Made by a program: the position numbers and the translations under genes. Source: CAIYZT01 sp947461435 (GTDB taxonomy: Bacteria > Pseudomonadota > Alphaproteobacteria > Rhodobacterales > Rhodobacteraceae). From it: a stretch of 64,000 nucleotides of DNA. Of the stretch, positions 33,024 through 41,902 are shown one piece after another. The stretch covers positions 2,604,001 to 2,668,000 of the forward strand of contig OZ260083.1 of the NCBI GenBank assembly GCA_965284435.1, in the 5' to 3' direction. The number at the start of each line of letters is the position of its first letter. The first letter of the stretch is position 1. A model generated the notes under the pieces. It saw nothing but the letters and a program-made list of their open reading frames with translations. It was not told the origin of the DNA and searched no databases.

Positions 33024-34901
33024 ATGTCGGACGTCACCGAAGACAGCGAAAAAGCCAAGCGCCGCCGCCGCCAAACCCAATATTTCGGCTGGATTTTGGT
33101 GGCCATGATCGTCGCCGGACTTGGCAGCTTTGGTGTGACGAATTTTGGGGGCGGGATCAAATCGGTTGGGACGATTGGCCAGCAAGAGATGTCGACCAAT
33201 GCCTATGCCCGTGCCCTGCGGGACGAGTTGAACAAGATCTCGCAGCAGTTTGGCACCCAGATCAGCCTGTCGCAGGCCGCGCCCTTTGGTGTGGCCGAAC
33301 GGGCCCTTCAAGGGTTGATCTCGCGCAGCGCATTGGACGCCGAAATGGGGCGCGTGGGCCTTTCAGTGGGTGACGCAGTTGTGGCAGACCAGATCGCGTC
33401 GATTGAAAGCTTTCAAAGCGTCTCGGGCACCTTTGATGCCACGACCTACCGCGACACCCTTGCGCGCAACAACATGTCAATCGCCGAATTCGAAGGCGGC
33501 TTGCGCAACGATTCGGCGCGTCAGATCTTGACCGCTGCCATTGTGGGCGGGTTTCAGGCCCCTGCGCCCCTGACCGAAAATCTGTACAATTGGGTGGCCG
33601 AAAAGCGCGGATTTACCGTCTTGAGCCTGACCGAATCCTCGTTGCCCGCGCCCTTGCCTGCCCCAACGCAGGCCGATCTGACCGCCTATCACGCGGCCAA
33701 TATCGCCGCCTATACCCGGGGCGAGGCAAAGCGCATTACCTATGTTGCCCTGCTTCCTGACACGCTCGCGCCCTCCATGCCCACCGACGAGGCTGCGGTG
33801 CGGGCGCTTTATGATGATCGCATCGCAGACTATGTCATTCCGGAAAAACGTCTTGCCGAACGACTGGTCTATCCCGATGAGGCAGCGGCCACCGCCGCAG
33901 TGGCCGAACTGGCCGCCGGCAAAAGTTTTGATGATCTGGTGGCCGCGCGCAAGTTGACGCTGGAAGATGTCGATCTGGGCGATGTGTCCAAAACCGATTT
34001 GGGCTCTGCGGCCGAGGCCGTCTTTGCCCTGCGCGATCCGGGTGCCGTCAGCGGCGTGATTTCGACAGATCTTGGCCCGGCGATCTTTCGCGTCAATGCG
34101 GTGATCGAGGCCCAAGAAACCCCGTTCGAGGATGTAGAGGGCACTCTTGCGCTGGAATTGCAGGCCGATTCCGCCCGCAAAGCCATTGCGCAGCGCACCG
34201 AAGCATTGGAAGATTTGCTGGCGGGCGGCGCGACGATTGCCGACTTGGCCAAAGAAGACGGCATGACCATGGCCACGACAGACTTTGTGGCCGGCGCGAC
34301 CGATAACGACGCCATCGCGGCCTACACTGCGTTTTCCAAGGCTGCCGCCACGCTGGCGGAGGGTGATTTTCCGGAATGGATCGGGTTGGACGATGGCGGC
34401 ATCATTGCGATGCAGTTGGACGAAACCGTGCCCCCTGCGCCCTTGCCGCTGGATGATGTCAAGGATCGTGTGACGGCGGATTGGCACGCGGCGGAATTGG
34501 CCAAAGCTTTGGCGGCGCTGGCAGAAACCCAAAAAAGCGCCATCGAAGGCGGAACCCAGATCGGCACGCTTGGCGTCGTCTCTGTCGCCGTGGCCGCGGG
34601 CCGCGAAACGCAACTCGACAGCGCACCGGGCGGCACCATCACCGCTGTGTTTTCGATGCAGCCCGGCGAGGTTCGGGTTTTGGCCGAGGGCGCGCAAGTG
34701 GCCGTCGTTCAGTTGGACAGCATAACGCCCGCCGCCCCCGACGGCGAAGATGCCGTTGCAACCCGCGAGGCAATTGCCGCCTCTTTGGCGCAATCGATGT
34801 CGCGCGATGCCTTGGCGCTGTTCACCCAAGCCTTGGTCACCTCTGGCGGGCTGCAACTGGATCAGGCCGCCCTGAACGCCGTGCAGGCCAGCTTCAATTA
34901 A
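33024..34901 (+). CDS. PpiD/SurA-type membrane-anchored peptidyl-prolyl isomerase
   Basis: 625 residues. A basic cytoplasmic N-terminus (AKRRRRQ) leads to one transmembrane helix (about 20-38), then a large periplasmic part: a SurA_N-type chaperone region (about 40-240) and a parvulin/rotamase region (about 250-370, RLAERLVYPDEAAATAAVAELAAGKSFDDLVAARKL), followed by a C-terminal helical region. The parvulin domain is diverged and may lack isomerase activity, as in E. coli PpiD. It helps fold outer-membrane proteins leaving the Sec channel. trpE follows after 9 bases, an arrangement seen in other alphaproteobacteria. Confidence 0.9.
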   Translation: MSDVTEDSEKAKRRRRQTQYFGWILVAMIVAGLGSFGVTNFGGGIKSVGTIGQQEMSTNAYARALRDELNKISQQFGTQISLSQAAPFGVAERALQGLISRSALDAEMGRVGLSVGDAVVADQIASIESFQSVSGTFDATTYRDTLARNNMSIAEFEGGLRNDSARQILTAAIVGGFQAPAPLTENLYNWVAEKRGFTVLSLTESSLPAPLPAPTQADLTAYHAANIAAYTRGEAKRITYVALLPDTLAPSMPTDEAAVRALYDDRIADYVIPEKRLAERLVYPDEAAATAAVAELAAGKSFDDLVAARKLTLEDVDLGDVSKTDLGSAAEAVFALRDPGAVSGVISTDLGPAIFRVNAVIEAQETPFEDVEGTLALELQADSARKAIAQRTEALEDLLAGGATIADLAKEDGMTMATTDFVAGATDNDAIAAYTAFSKAAATLAEGDFPEWIGLDDGGIIAMQLDETVPPAPLPLDDVKDRVTADWHAAELAKALAALAETQKSAIEGGTQIGTLGVVSVAVAAGRETQLDSAPGGTITAVFSMQPGEVRVLAEGAQVAVVQLDSITPAAPDGEDAVATREAIAASLAQSMSRDALALFTQALVTSGGLQLDQAALNAVQASFN

Positions 34902-34910
34902 GGAGCGCGT

Positions 34911-36416
34911 ATGACACTCGATCCGTCCTTCGAAGCCTTTGAGGCCGCATGGGCGCGCGGTGAAAACCAGATGGTCTATGCCCGTCTTGCGGCTGATCTG
35001 GACACGCCTGTGTCCTTGATGCTGAAGCTGGGGGATGCACGGCGCGACACCTTCATGCTGGAATCCGTGACAGGCGGGGAAATTCGGGGCCGATATTCGG
35101 TCGTGGGCATGAAGCCCGATCTGATCTGGCAATGCCACGGCCACCAAAGCCGCATCAACCGCGCCGCACGGTTTGACGAAGGGGCCTATGTGAACCTGCC
35201 CGGACCGCCACTGGACACGCTGCGGGCCTTGATCGCCGAAAGCGCGATCACCCTGCCAGAGGGGATGCCGGCCATTGCGGCAGGTCTGTTTGGCTATCTT
35301 GGCTATGACATGATCCGGCTGGTCGAACATTTGCCCGATGTGAACCCCGATCCCTTGGGCCTGCCAGATGCGCAGCTGATGCGCCCTTCGGTTGTGGCGG
35401 TCCTTGACGGGGTTAAAGGCGAAGTGACGGTGGTCGCGCCAGCTTGGGCCGCTTCGGGCCTGTCGGCGCGGGCCGCCTATTCGCAGGCCGCCGAACGGGT
35501 GATGGATGCACTTCGTGATCTGGACCGCTCGCCTTCGGCGCCGCGCGATCTGGGCGAAGCGGCCAGCGTGGGCGATCCTGTATCAAACTTCACCAAAGAG
35601 GGTTACAAGCAAGCCGTTGAAAAGGCGAAAGATTACATTCGGGCGGGCGATATCTTTCAAGTGGTTCCGTCGCAGCGTTGGGCCCAACGATTTGAATTGC
35701 CGCCCTTCTCGCTTTACCGCTCCTTGCGGCGCACCAACCCATCGCCCTTCATGTTCTTCTTCAATTTCGGCGGCTTTCAGGTCATCGGGGCCAGCCCCGA
35801 GATTCTGGTGCGCCTGCGCGACGGCGAGGTCACCGTGCGCCCCATCGCTGGCACCCGCAAACGCGGCGCAACGCCCGAGGAAGACAAGGCGCTGGAAATC
35901 GACCTTTTGGCGGACAAGAAAGAATTGGCCGAGCATTTGATGCTGCTGGATCTGGGCCGAAATGATGTGGGACGCGTGGCCAAACTGGGCACGGTCAAGC
36001 CGACCGAACAGTTCATCATCGAACGCTACAGCCATGTCATGCACATCGTTTCAAACGTCGTGGGCCAATTGGCAGAGGGCGAAGACGCCCTGTCGGCCCT
36101 GTTGGCCGGACTGCCCGCCGGCACCGTATCGGGCGCGCCAAAAGTGCGTGCGATGCAGATCATCGACGAGTTGGAACCTGAAAAGCGCGGCGTCTATGGC
36201 GGCGGCGTGGGCTATTTCGCGGCCAACGGGGAAATGGATTTCTGCATTGCGCTGCGGACGGCGGTGCTAAAGGATCAGACCCTTTATATTCAGGCCGGGG
36301 GCGGCGTGGTCTATGACAGCGACCCCGAGGCGGAATATCAAGAAACCGTCAACAAATCCAACGCGCTGAAGCGCGCGGCCGAAGAGGCCGGAAAGTTCGC
36401 GCGGGCAAACTCCTGA
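34911..36416 (+). CDS. trpE: Anthranilate synthase component I
   Basis: 501 residues. Chorismate plus ammonia or glutamine to anthranilate, the first step of tryptophan synthesis. The tryptophan feedback site FMLESVTGGEIRGRYSVVG and the catalytic chorismate-binding domain (from about 230: GDIFQVVPSQRW, RPIAGTRKRGATPEED, LIMLLDLGRND-type and AGLPAGTVSGAPKVRAM) are all present. GGAG lies before the ATG at 34911. The trpG glutaminase partner is not in the window. No tryptophan-rich leader peptide is seen upstream, since the PpiD-like gene abuts it. Confidence 0.96.
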   Translation: MTLDPSFEAFEAAWARGENQMVYARLAADLDTPVSLMLKLGDARRDTFMLESVTGGEIRGRYSVVGMKPDLIWQCHGHQSRINRAARFDEGAYVNLPGPPLDTLRALIAESAITLPEGMPAIAAGLFGYLGYDMIRLVEHLPDVNPDPLGLPDAQLMRPSVVAVLDGVKGEVTVVAPAWAASGLSARAAYSQAAERVMDALRDLDRSPSAPRDLGEAASVGDPVSNFTKEGYKQAVEKAKDYIRAGDIFQVVPSQRWAQRFELPPFSLYRSLRRTNPSPFMFFFNFGGFQVIGASPEILVRLRDGEVTVRPIAGTRKRGATPEEDKALEIDLLADKKELAEHLMLLDLGRNDVGRVAKLGTVKPTEQFIIERYSHVMHIVSNVVGQLAEGEDALSALLAGLPAGTVSGAPKVRAMQIIDELEPEKRGVYGGGVGYFAANGEMDFCIALRTAVLKDQTLYIQAGGGVVYDSDPEAEYQETVNKSNALKRAAEEAGKFARANS

Positions 36417-36424
36417 TATCGCCC

Positions 36425-36886
36425 TTACAGCGGCAAAACGGTTGTGGACTTGATTTCTTCCATGCTGAGCAAGGCGGTCACGTTGTGAATCTTCACCTCT
36501 GAAATCAGGGCCTGATAGAAGGTGTCATAGGCACGGGCGTTCTTGACCCGCACTTTCAGGATATAGTCGATATCCCCCGCCAATCGATGCGCTTCCAGAA
36601 CCTCGGGGCGGGCTTGCAAAACCTGAAGAAACTTACGCTGCCATTCGGCTTCATGTTCCGAGGTGCGGATCAGAACGAAAAAGCAGGCTTCCAGACCCAG
36701 ACTTTCAGCATCCAGAATGGCGGTTTGCCGCAAGATTACGCCCTGTTCGCGCATCCGCCGAATGCGGTTCCAGACCGGTGTCTTGCTGCTGCCGACTTTG
36801 CGCGCAATCTCGTCCAAGGATTGGCTGGAATCGGCCTGCAATTCGCCAAGAATTTTCCGATCCAGATCGTCCAATTGGGCCGACAT
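36425..36886 (-). CDS. Lrp/AsnC-family regulator, probable sulfur-assimilation regulator
   Basis: 153 residues. Winged helix-turn-helix (about 5-65, DDLDRKILGELQADSSQSLDEIARKVGSSKTPVWNRIRRM) and RAM domain (about 70-145). The SKTPVWNRIRRM recognition helix resembles the DecR/YbaO branch of Lrp proteins, which responds to cysteine. The gene is divergent from the siroheme/cysIH operon over 135 bases, so cysteine- or sulfur-responsive control of that operon is a reasonable inference. A GGAA-N5-TTCC palindrome (36937-36949) lies in the gap. Start at ATG 36886. Confidence 0.87.
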   Translation of the reverse strand: MSAQLDDLDRKILGELQADSSQSLDEIARKVGSSKTPVWNRIRRMREQGVILRQTAILDAESLGLEACFFVLIRTSEHEAEWQRKFLQVLQARPEVLEAHRLAGDIDYILKVRVKNARAYDTFYQALISEVKIHNVTALLSMEEIKSTTVLPL

Positions 36887-37021
36887 TCGCGCTCCCTTCG
36901 TTTTTGCAGAACCATGTTCGCTTTTGCGTCCAGTGTGGAACATTCTTCCTTATTCGCAAGGGGTGCTGGTGAAAAAGTGGGAAAATCTTCTATATTGGAG
37001 GGGATAAAATCAGGTTTGACC

Positions 37022-37795
37022 ATGCAGAACGTTCCTCTTCCCTTTGCCGCTTGCGCCGATGTCACCTTTGTGGGGGCCGGGCCGGGCGCGGCCCGACATC
37101 TGACACTGGGGGCTTATCAGGCGCTTCAAGATGCGGATGTCGTCGTGCATGACCGTCTTGTCGGGGCCGAAGTTCTGGCCCTGATCCCGGCGCGGGTTCG
37201 GCTCATCGATGTGGGCAAAGAGGGATTTGGCCCGTCAACCGCGCAAGGCACGATCCACACCGTGATCGTGACCGAGGCGCGGGCGGGCCACCGCGTGGTG
37301 CGTCTGAAGGGCGGGGATGTGGGCATCTTTGGCCGATTGGACGAAGAGATTGAGGCGTTGGAAGCGGCAGGACTGTCTTTTGCCATACTTCCCGGCCTGA
37401 CCTCTGCCACAGTCGCCGCCGCTGCCCTTGGTCAAAGCCTGACCAAACGCGGTCGCAACAAAAGCCTGCGCATCGTGACGGGCCATGACATGGAAGGGTT
37501 TGCTGAACAAGATTGGCGCGGACTTGCCCAAAAGGGCGAAGTAGCGGCGATCTATATGGGCAAGAAATCGGCCCGCTATGTTCAAGGGCGCCTGATGATG
37601 CACGGCGCGGACCCTGCGACCGAGGTAAGCGTGGTCGAAAATGTCAGCCGCCCCGACCAACGCATCTTTGCGGGCCCCTTGTCCAGCCTGCCCGACATCG
37701 TCGCTCAGGCCCATGGCCCCGCTGTCATCTTGTTTGGCCTTGCCCCGCGCCGCGCGGTTCAGGCCCTGCCCTTCGTCAAGGAAGCCCGTGCATGA
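37022..37795 (+). CDS. cobA: Uroporphyrinogen-III C-methyltransferase (SUMT domain only)
   Basis: 257 residues. Adds two SAM-derived methyl groups to uroporphyrinogen III to give precorrin-2, the siroheme precursor. The glycine-rich start VTFVGAGPGAARHLTLGAYQAL, RLKGGDVGIFGR, LPGLTSATVAAAALGQSLTKRG and the SAM site are all present. It lacks the N-terminal oxidase/ferrochelatase (CysG-B) part, so another enzyme must complete siroheme. It is first in the sulfur operon, supplying the CysI cofactor. ATG 37022; its stop overlaps the next ATG by four bases. Confidence 0.94.
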   Translation: MQNVPLPFAACADVTFVGAGPGAARHLTLGAYQALQDADVVVHDRLVGAEVLALIPARVRLIDVGKEGFGPSTAQGTIHTVIVTEARAGHRVVRLKGGDVGIFGRLDEEIEALEAAGLSFAILPGLTSATVAAAALGQSLTKRGRNKSLRIVTGHDMEGFAEQDWRGLAQKGEVAAIYMGKKSARYVQGRLMMHGADPATEVSVVENVSRPDQRIFAGPLSSLPDIVAQAHGPAVILFGLAPRRAVQALPFVKEARA

Positions 37796-38097
37796 GCCGC
37801 CTCTTCGTTCCCAAGGTTGTCACCGCCAATCGCCTGCGCGCGGGGGATGTTGTTTACCAGACCGCCGACAACCGCTGGACCCCGTTTCACCACGAAGCCG
37901 AGCTTTTGGGCGATGAGGCCCATGCGCAGCTGCGTCTGCTTCACGCCGCCGCCCAAAAGCTGATCATCGTGGGCGCCTACCTTGCAGACGCCAAGGCCGG
38001 GCCAAACGGCCCCGAACCCACCCATTTCCGCGAAGAGTTTCGCACACGCGGACCTTCCAACTACAACCACGGCAAACAAGCCGATTTCGCGAACTGA
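37792..38097 (+). CDS. DUF2849 protein of the sulfite-reductase operon
   Basis: 101 residues. N-terminal beta-rich half (FVPKVVTANRLRAGDVVYQTADNRWTPFHHEAELL) and a C-terminal segment FREEFRTRGPSNYNHGKQADFAN. DUF2849 is repeatedly found beside cysI/cysH in alpha- and gammaproteobacteria, but its role is not established. It is coupled by ATGA overlap with cobA and followed by cysI after 8 bases. Electron transfer or assembly help for CysI is possible and unproven. Confidence 0.88.
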   Translation: MSRLFVPKVVTANRLRAGDVVYQTADNRWTPFHHEAELLGDEAHAQLRLLHAAAQKLIIVGAYLADAKAGPNGPEPTHFREEFRTRGPSNYNHGKQADFAN

Positions 38098-38105
38098 GGC
38101 CGCAG

Positions 38106-39776
38106 ATGTATTCCTACTCTGACTTTGACGAAGATTTTGTGCGCAGCCGTGTGGCCCAGTTCACCGCGCAGGTCGAACGCCGTCTTGACGGCTCTTTGAC
38201 CGAAGAAGAGTTTCGCCCCCTGCGCCTGATGAACGGGCTTTATCTGCAACTGCATGCCTATATGCTGCGCATCGCCATTCCCTATGGCACCCTCTCGCCG
38301 CGCCAAATGCGGCAACTGGCGCTGATTGCCGACACTTGGGACAAGGGCTATGGCCATTTCACCACGCGCCAGAACATTCAGTTCAACTGGCCGGTGCTGA
38401 CCGATGTACCCGCGATCCTGGGCGCGCTGGCCGATGTCGAGATGCACGCGATCCAAACCTCGGGCAATTGCGTGCGCAATGTGACGGCCGACCATTTTGC
38501 AGGTGCCGCCGACGACGAAATCGAAGATCCGCGTCCCTATGCCGAACTTTTGCGGCAATGGTCCACCGACCATCCGGAATTTCAATTTCTGCCGCGCAAG
38601 TTCAAGATCGCCATCACGGGCGCCCCCAATGACCGCGCGGTGACCCGCGCACATGACATCGGCCTGCGGATGCACAAAAACGCCAAGGGCGAGCCGGGGT
38701 TCGAGGTGATGATCGGGGGCGGCCTTGGCCGAACGCCGATGGTCGGGCGCACGGTGCGCGACTTTCTTCCCTTGGGTGATCTGCTGCCCTACGTCGAGGC
38801 GGTTTTGTCGGTCTACAACACGCTGGGCCGTCGCGATAACAAATACAAGGCCCGCATCAAGATCACGGTCCACGAAACCGGACTGGACGAGATGCGCACC
38901 ATGATCGAAACCCGCTTCGCAGAGGTACGCCCACTTTTTGCTGGCAATGATCAGGCCTTGCTGAACGATATCCGTGCGGCCTTTGCCCCGCCTGCGTTTC
39001 GCAATGCACCGATCGACGCTTATCACGCCTTCTACAAGGCAGACCCGGCGTTTCGTGCTTGGGCTGACACCAACTTGGCGCAGCACCGCAACGATCAATA
39101 TGCAATCGTTACCGTGTCGATCAAAGCCCATGGCGAAACACCCGGCGATGCGACCTCTGATCAGATGCGGGTTTTGGCGGATCTGGCGGAAACCTTTGGT
39201 CACAGCGATCTGCGCATCAGCCACGAACAGAACGTGATCTTGCCGCATGTCCACAAGTCCGACCTGCCCGCGGTTCATGCCGCCTTGGTTCGGGCCGGGC
39301 TTGGCACGGCCAATGTCGGACTGTTGTCCGATATCATCGCTTGCCCCGGCATGGATTACTGCGCCCTTGCCACTGCCCGGTCCATCCCGATTGCGCAGGA
39401 AATCGCGCTGCGGTTCAAGGAACTGGATCTGGAGCATGAAGTCGGGCCGATGAAGATCAAGATTTCTGGCTGCATCAACGCCTGCGGCCATCACCACGTG
39501 GGCCACATCGGGATCCTCGGGCTCGACCGGGCCGGAGTGGAGAACTATCAGATCACTTTGGGGGGCGATGGCACCGAAACGGCGGCCATTGGCGAAAAGA
39601 TGGGCCCCGGTTTTGCCTACGATCAAGTCGTCCCGGCCATCGAGCGTTTGGTGAACACCTATCTCGGCCTGCGTCTTGAGGCGTCAGAGACGTTCTTGAT
39701 GGCGGTGCGCCGTGTTGGCCTCGATCCCTTCAAGACCGCGCTTTACGGCTCGGAAGGCACGCAGGATGCCGCGTGA
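38106..39776 (+). CDS. cysI: Assimilatory sulfite reductase, haemoprotein (siroheme/[4Fe-4S])
   Basis: 556 residues. Six-electron reduction of sulfite to sulfide. The coupled cofactor ligands are Cys413-x5-Cys419 (ACPGMDYCALA) and Cys456-x3-Cys460 (SGCINACGHHHVGHIG). Substrate-binding basic residues sit in TTRQNIQFNWP and GNCVRNVTADH. Length and motif set fit the nitrite/sulfite reductase family whose donor is ferredoxin. There is no CysJ flavoprotein in the operon, while fpr (ferredoxin-NADP reductase) is its last gene. Distinguishing sulfite from nitrite as substrate rests on the cysH neighbour. Confidence 0.94.
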   Translation: MYSYSDFDEDFVRSRVAQFTAQVERRLDGSLTEEEFRPLRLMNGLYLQLHAYMLRIAIPYGTLSPRQMRQLALIADTWDKGYGHFTTRQNIQFNWPVLTDVPAILGALADVEMHAIQTSGNCVRNVTADHFAGAADDEIEDPRPYAELLRQWSTDHPEFQFLPRKFKIAITGAPNDRAVTRAHDIGLRMHKNAKGEPGFEVMIGGGLGRTPMVGRTVRDFLPLGDLLPYVEAVLSVYNTLGRRDNKYKARIKITVHETGLDEMRTMIETRFAEVRPLFAGNDQALLNDIRAAFAPPAFRNAPIDAYHAFYKADPAFRAWADTNLAQHRNDQYAIVTVSIKAHGETPGDATSDQMRVLADLAETFGHSDLRISHEQNVILPHVHKSDLPAVHAALVRAGLGTANVGLLSDIIACPGMDYCALATARSIPIAQEIALRFKELDLEHEVGPMKIKISGCINACGHHHVGHIGILGLDRAGVENYQITLGGDGTETAAIGEKMGPGFAYDQVVPAIERLVNTYLGLRLEASETFLMAVRRVGLDPFKTALYGSEGTQDAA

Positions 39777-40515
39777 CCTGAACAGCGGCACCGTGGCCAC
39801 GCGGGTGGCGGCGCTGAACGCGCGCTACCGGCACCATTCGGCCACGTCCGTTTTGGAATTGGCGCTCAAGGACAATGATCTGGGCCGCGTGGCGCTGGTT
39901 TCGTCCTTTGGCGCCGAATCGGTTGTTCTGTTGCATCTGGTTTCCGTCATCGCGCCCGAAACCCCGGTGCTTTTCATCGACACGCGCATGCTTTTTGCCG
40001 AAACACTGGACTATCAGCGCGAGGTCGCGGAAAAGCTGCATCTGTGCGATGTGCGCACCATCCGTGCGGCCCAGCCCCGTGTGGCCTTCGAAGACCCCGA
40101 CAACACGTTACATCAATTCAATACCGATGCCTGCTGCGCTGTCCGCAAGATCGAACCGCTGGAACGCGCCCTCGGCGAATTTGACGGGTGGATCACCGGC
40201 CGCAAACGGTTTCAAGGCGCCAGCCGCGAAACGGTAGATTTTTTTGAGGCCGAAGGTGAGACGCGCATCAAGGTGAACCCTCTGGCCCATTGGGGCCGCG
40301 AGGATTTGGAAGAATACATGGTCAACAACCGCTTGCCCCGCCATCCCTTGGTTGCCAAGGGCTTTCCGTCTATCGGCTGCGCCCCCTGCACCACGGCCGT
40401 TCGTCCCGGAGAAGATTCGCGGGCGGGCCGGTGGCGCAACACTGAAAAAACCGAATGCGGCATCCATTTCATCAATGGAAAGGCCGTTCGCACACCCAAG
40501 GAGTCTGCCGCATGA
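39766..40515 (+). CDS. cysH: Adenylyl-sulfate (APS) reductase, iron-sulfur type
   Basis: 249 residues. Reduces APS to sulfite. It carries the cysteine pairs CysCys 123-124 and Cys205-x2-Cys208 (CAPC) that bind [4Fe-4S], which marks the APS- rather than PAPS-using branch. Catalytic Cys231 lies in the conserved KTECGIHF. The P-loop-like SSFGAESVVLLHL and TGRKRFQGASR bind nucleotide and sulfate. The ATG at 39766 overlaps the cysI end by 11 bases; an earlier in-frame start lies deeper in cysI. ATP sulfurylase genes are not in the window. Confidence 0.94.
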   Translation: MPRDLNSGTVATRVAALNARYRHHSATSVLELALKDNDLGRVALVSSFGAESVVLLHLVSVIAPETPVLFIDTRMLFAETLDYQREVAEKLHLCDVRTIRAAQPRVAFEDPDNTLHQFNTDACCAVRKIEPLERALGEFDGWITGRKRFQGASRETVDFFEAEGETRIKVNPLAHWGREDLEEYMVNNRLPRHPLVAKGFPSIGCAPCTTAVRPGEDSRAGRWRNTEKTECGIHFINGKAVRTPKESAA

Positions 40516-40916
40516 GCGTTCTTGTTACCGATCGGGGCTTTTCGGCCCCTGCCCCCGTCGCCGCCGTAACTTTGGCGGATGTTTCAAGCCATACCGGCAC
40601 GCTTGACCTTGCCAATACCGATGATCCGGCCGCGGTGCAGCCCTATCTGCATGAAATCAACCTGATCCGCGTGGCCTTTCCCGCCTTCAGCGATGGCCGC
40701 GGCTTCACCCTCGCGCGCCGCCTGCGGATGATGGGCTATACCGGCGAATTGCGCGCGCTGGGGCCGGTCATTTCAGATCAATATGCCATGGCCCGCCGCG
40801 TTGGCTTTGACTCGGTTGAAATTCCTGACGATCTGGCCCTGCGCCAACCGCAAGAGCAATGGCTTGCCCGCGCCGATTGGCAGGCCCACGACTATCTTGC
40901 CAGACTGAAGGCTTGA
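40512..40916 (+). CDS. DUF934 protein of the sulfite-reductase operon
   Basis: 134 residues. DUF934 proteins are small and regularly found with cysI and cysH. Typical pieces here are INLIRVAFPAFSDGRGFTLARRLRMMGYTGELRALGPVISDQYAMARRVGFDSVEI, which resemble the family's conserved core. Often annotated as oxidoreductase, without proof. The ATG at 40512 overlaps the cysH stop by four bases. It is followed by fpr after 51 bases. Confidence 0.88.
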   Translation: MSVLVTDRGFSAPAPVAAVTLADVSSHTGTLDLANTDDPAAVQPYLHEINLIRVAFPAFSDGRGFTLARRLRMMGYTGELRALGPVISDQYAMARRVGFDSVEIPDDLALRQPQEQWLARADWQAHDYLARLKA

Positions 40917-40967
40917 TTTGGGGCTTTTCCCGCGCACCACAAAGACCTATTGCGAAGGCCGACCAAA

Positions 40968-41798
40968 ATGACCGAAGCTGCGCCCATGACAGACACCGCC
41001 GAACGCCCCGCCAAGCCGCATCTGCCCGACGCGCAGATCGTGACCGCCGTCACCCATTGGACGGATCGTCTTTTTTCCTTTCGGGTCACGCGCCCGCGGT
41101 CCTTGCGGTTCCGGTCCGGTGAATTTGTGATGATCGGATTGATGGGCGACACGGGCAAACCCTTGCTGCGGGCTTATTCCATCGCCTCGCCTGCTTGGGA
41201 CGAAGAGTTGGAGTTTTACTCGATCAAGGTTCCTGATGGCCCCTTGACCAGCCGCTTGCAGCATATTCAGGTCGGGGACGAAATCATCTTGCGCCCCAAG
41301 CCCGTCGGAACCTTGGTGCATGATGCGCTGCTGCCGGGCAAACGTCTGTGGCTTTTGTCCACGGGCACCGGCTTTGCGCCGTTCGCCAGCCTGCTTCGGG
41401 AACCCGAAACCTACGAGAAATACGATCAGGTCATCATGATGCACACCTGCCGCGAGGTGGCAGAACTGGAATACGGCCGCCAATTGGTCGCAAGTCTGGA
41501 AGGTGATCCCCTGATCGGAGAGATGGTGGCAGGAAAACTGCACTACTACCCGACCACAACGCGCGAAGAGTTTCATCATAGGGGCCGGGTCACGGACAAT
41601 CTGTCCTCGGGCAAAGTCTTTGCGGATCTGGACCTGCCCAAGATGAACCCTGCCGAAGACCGTGCCATGGTCTGCGGCTCTTTGGCATTCAACGTTGATG
41701 TAAAGACCATTCTCGAAGGCTTTGGTCTGCGCGAAGGCGCAAATTCAGAGCCGAAGGAATTTGTCGTTGAAAAAGCCTTCGTCGGCGACGGCATCTGA
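40968..41798 (+). CDS. fpr: Ferredoxin/flavodoxin-NADP+ reductase
   Basis: 276 residues, close to the Rhodobacter capsulatus FPR. It passes electrons between NADPH and ferredoxin or flavodoxin using FAD. The FAD motif is LLRAYSIASP (RxYS). The NADP motifs are LLSTGTGFAPFASLLR and MVCGSLAFNVD, and the C-terminus ends VEKAFVGDGI as in bacterial subclass FPRs. ATG at 40968 with AAGG upstream; ATG 40986 is an alternative. Position at the end of the sulfur operon suggests it feeds CysI and CysH via ferredoxin; FPRs also serve oxidative-stress defence. Confidence 0.93.
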   Translation: MTEAAPMTDTAERPAKPHLPDAQIVTAVTHWTDRLFSFRVTRPRSLRFRSGEFVMIGLMGDTGKPLLRAYSIASPAWDEELEFYSIKVPDGPLTSRLQHIQVGDEIILRPKPVGTLVHDALLPGKRLWLLSTGTGFAPFASLLREPETYEKYDQVIMMHTCREVAELEYGRQLVASLEGDPLIGEMVAGKLHYYPTTTREEFHHRGRVTDNLSSGKVFADLDLPKMNPAEDRAMVCGSLAFNVDVKTILEGFGLREGANSEPKEFVVEKAFVGDGI

Positions 41799-41844
41799 TT
41801 GGCGGCACGATCGGGTGCCAAGGATCAACAGGGCCCCCACAATG

Positions 41845-41874
41845 AAAAAAGCCGCGAAGGTTTCCCCTCGCGGC
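41845..41874 (-). terminator. Terminator of the alanine-rich protein gene
   Basis: On the minus strand: stem GCCGCGA / TCGCGGC, extended toward the loop, then TTTTTT (complement of 41845-41850). It is 29 bases beyond the gene's stop. The plus-strand side has only a weak T-tail (TTGTTCGTTTG), so it would terminate fpr poorly. Confidence 0.85.
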
Positions 41875-41902
41875 TTGTTCGTTTGCCCAAAGGGCAACGC
41901 GA

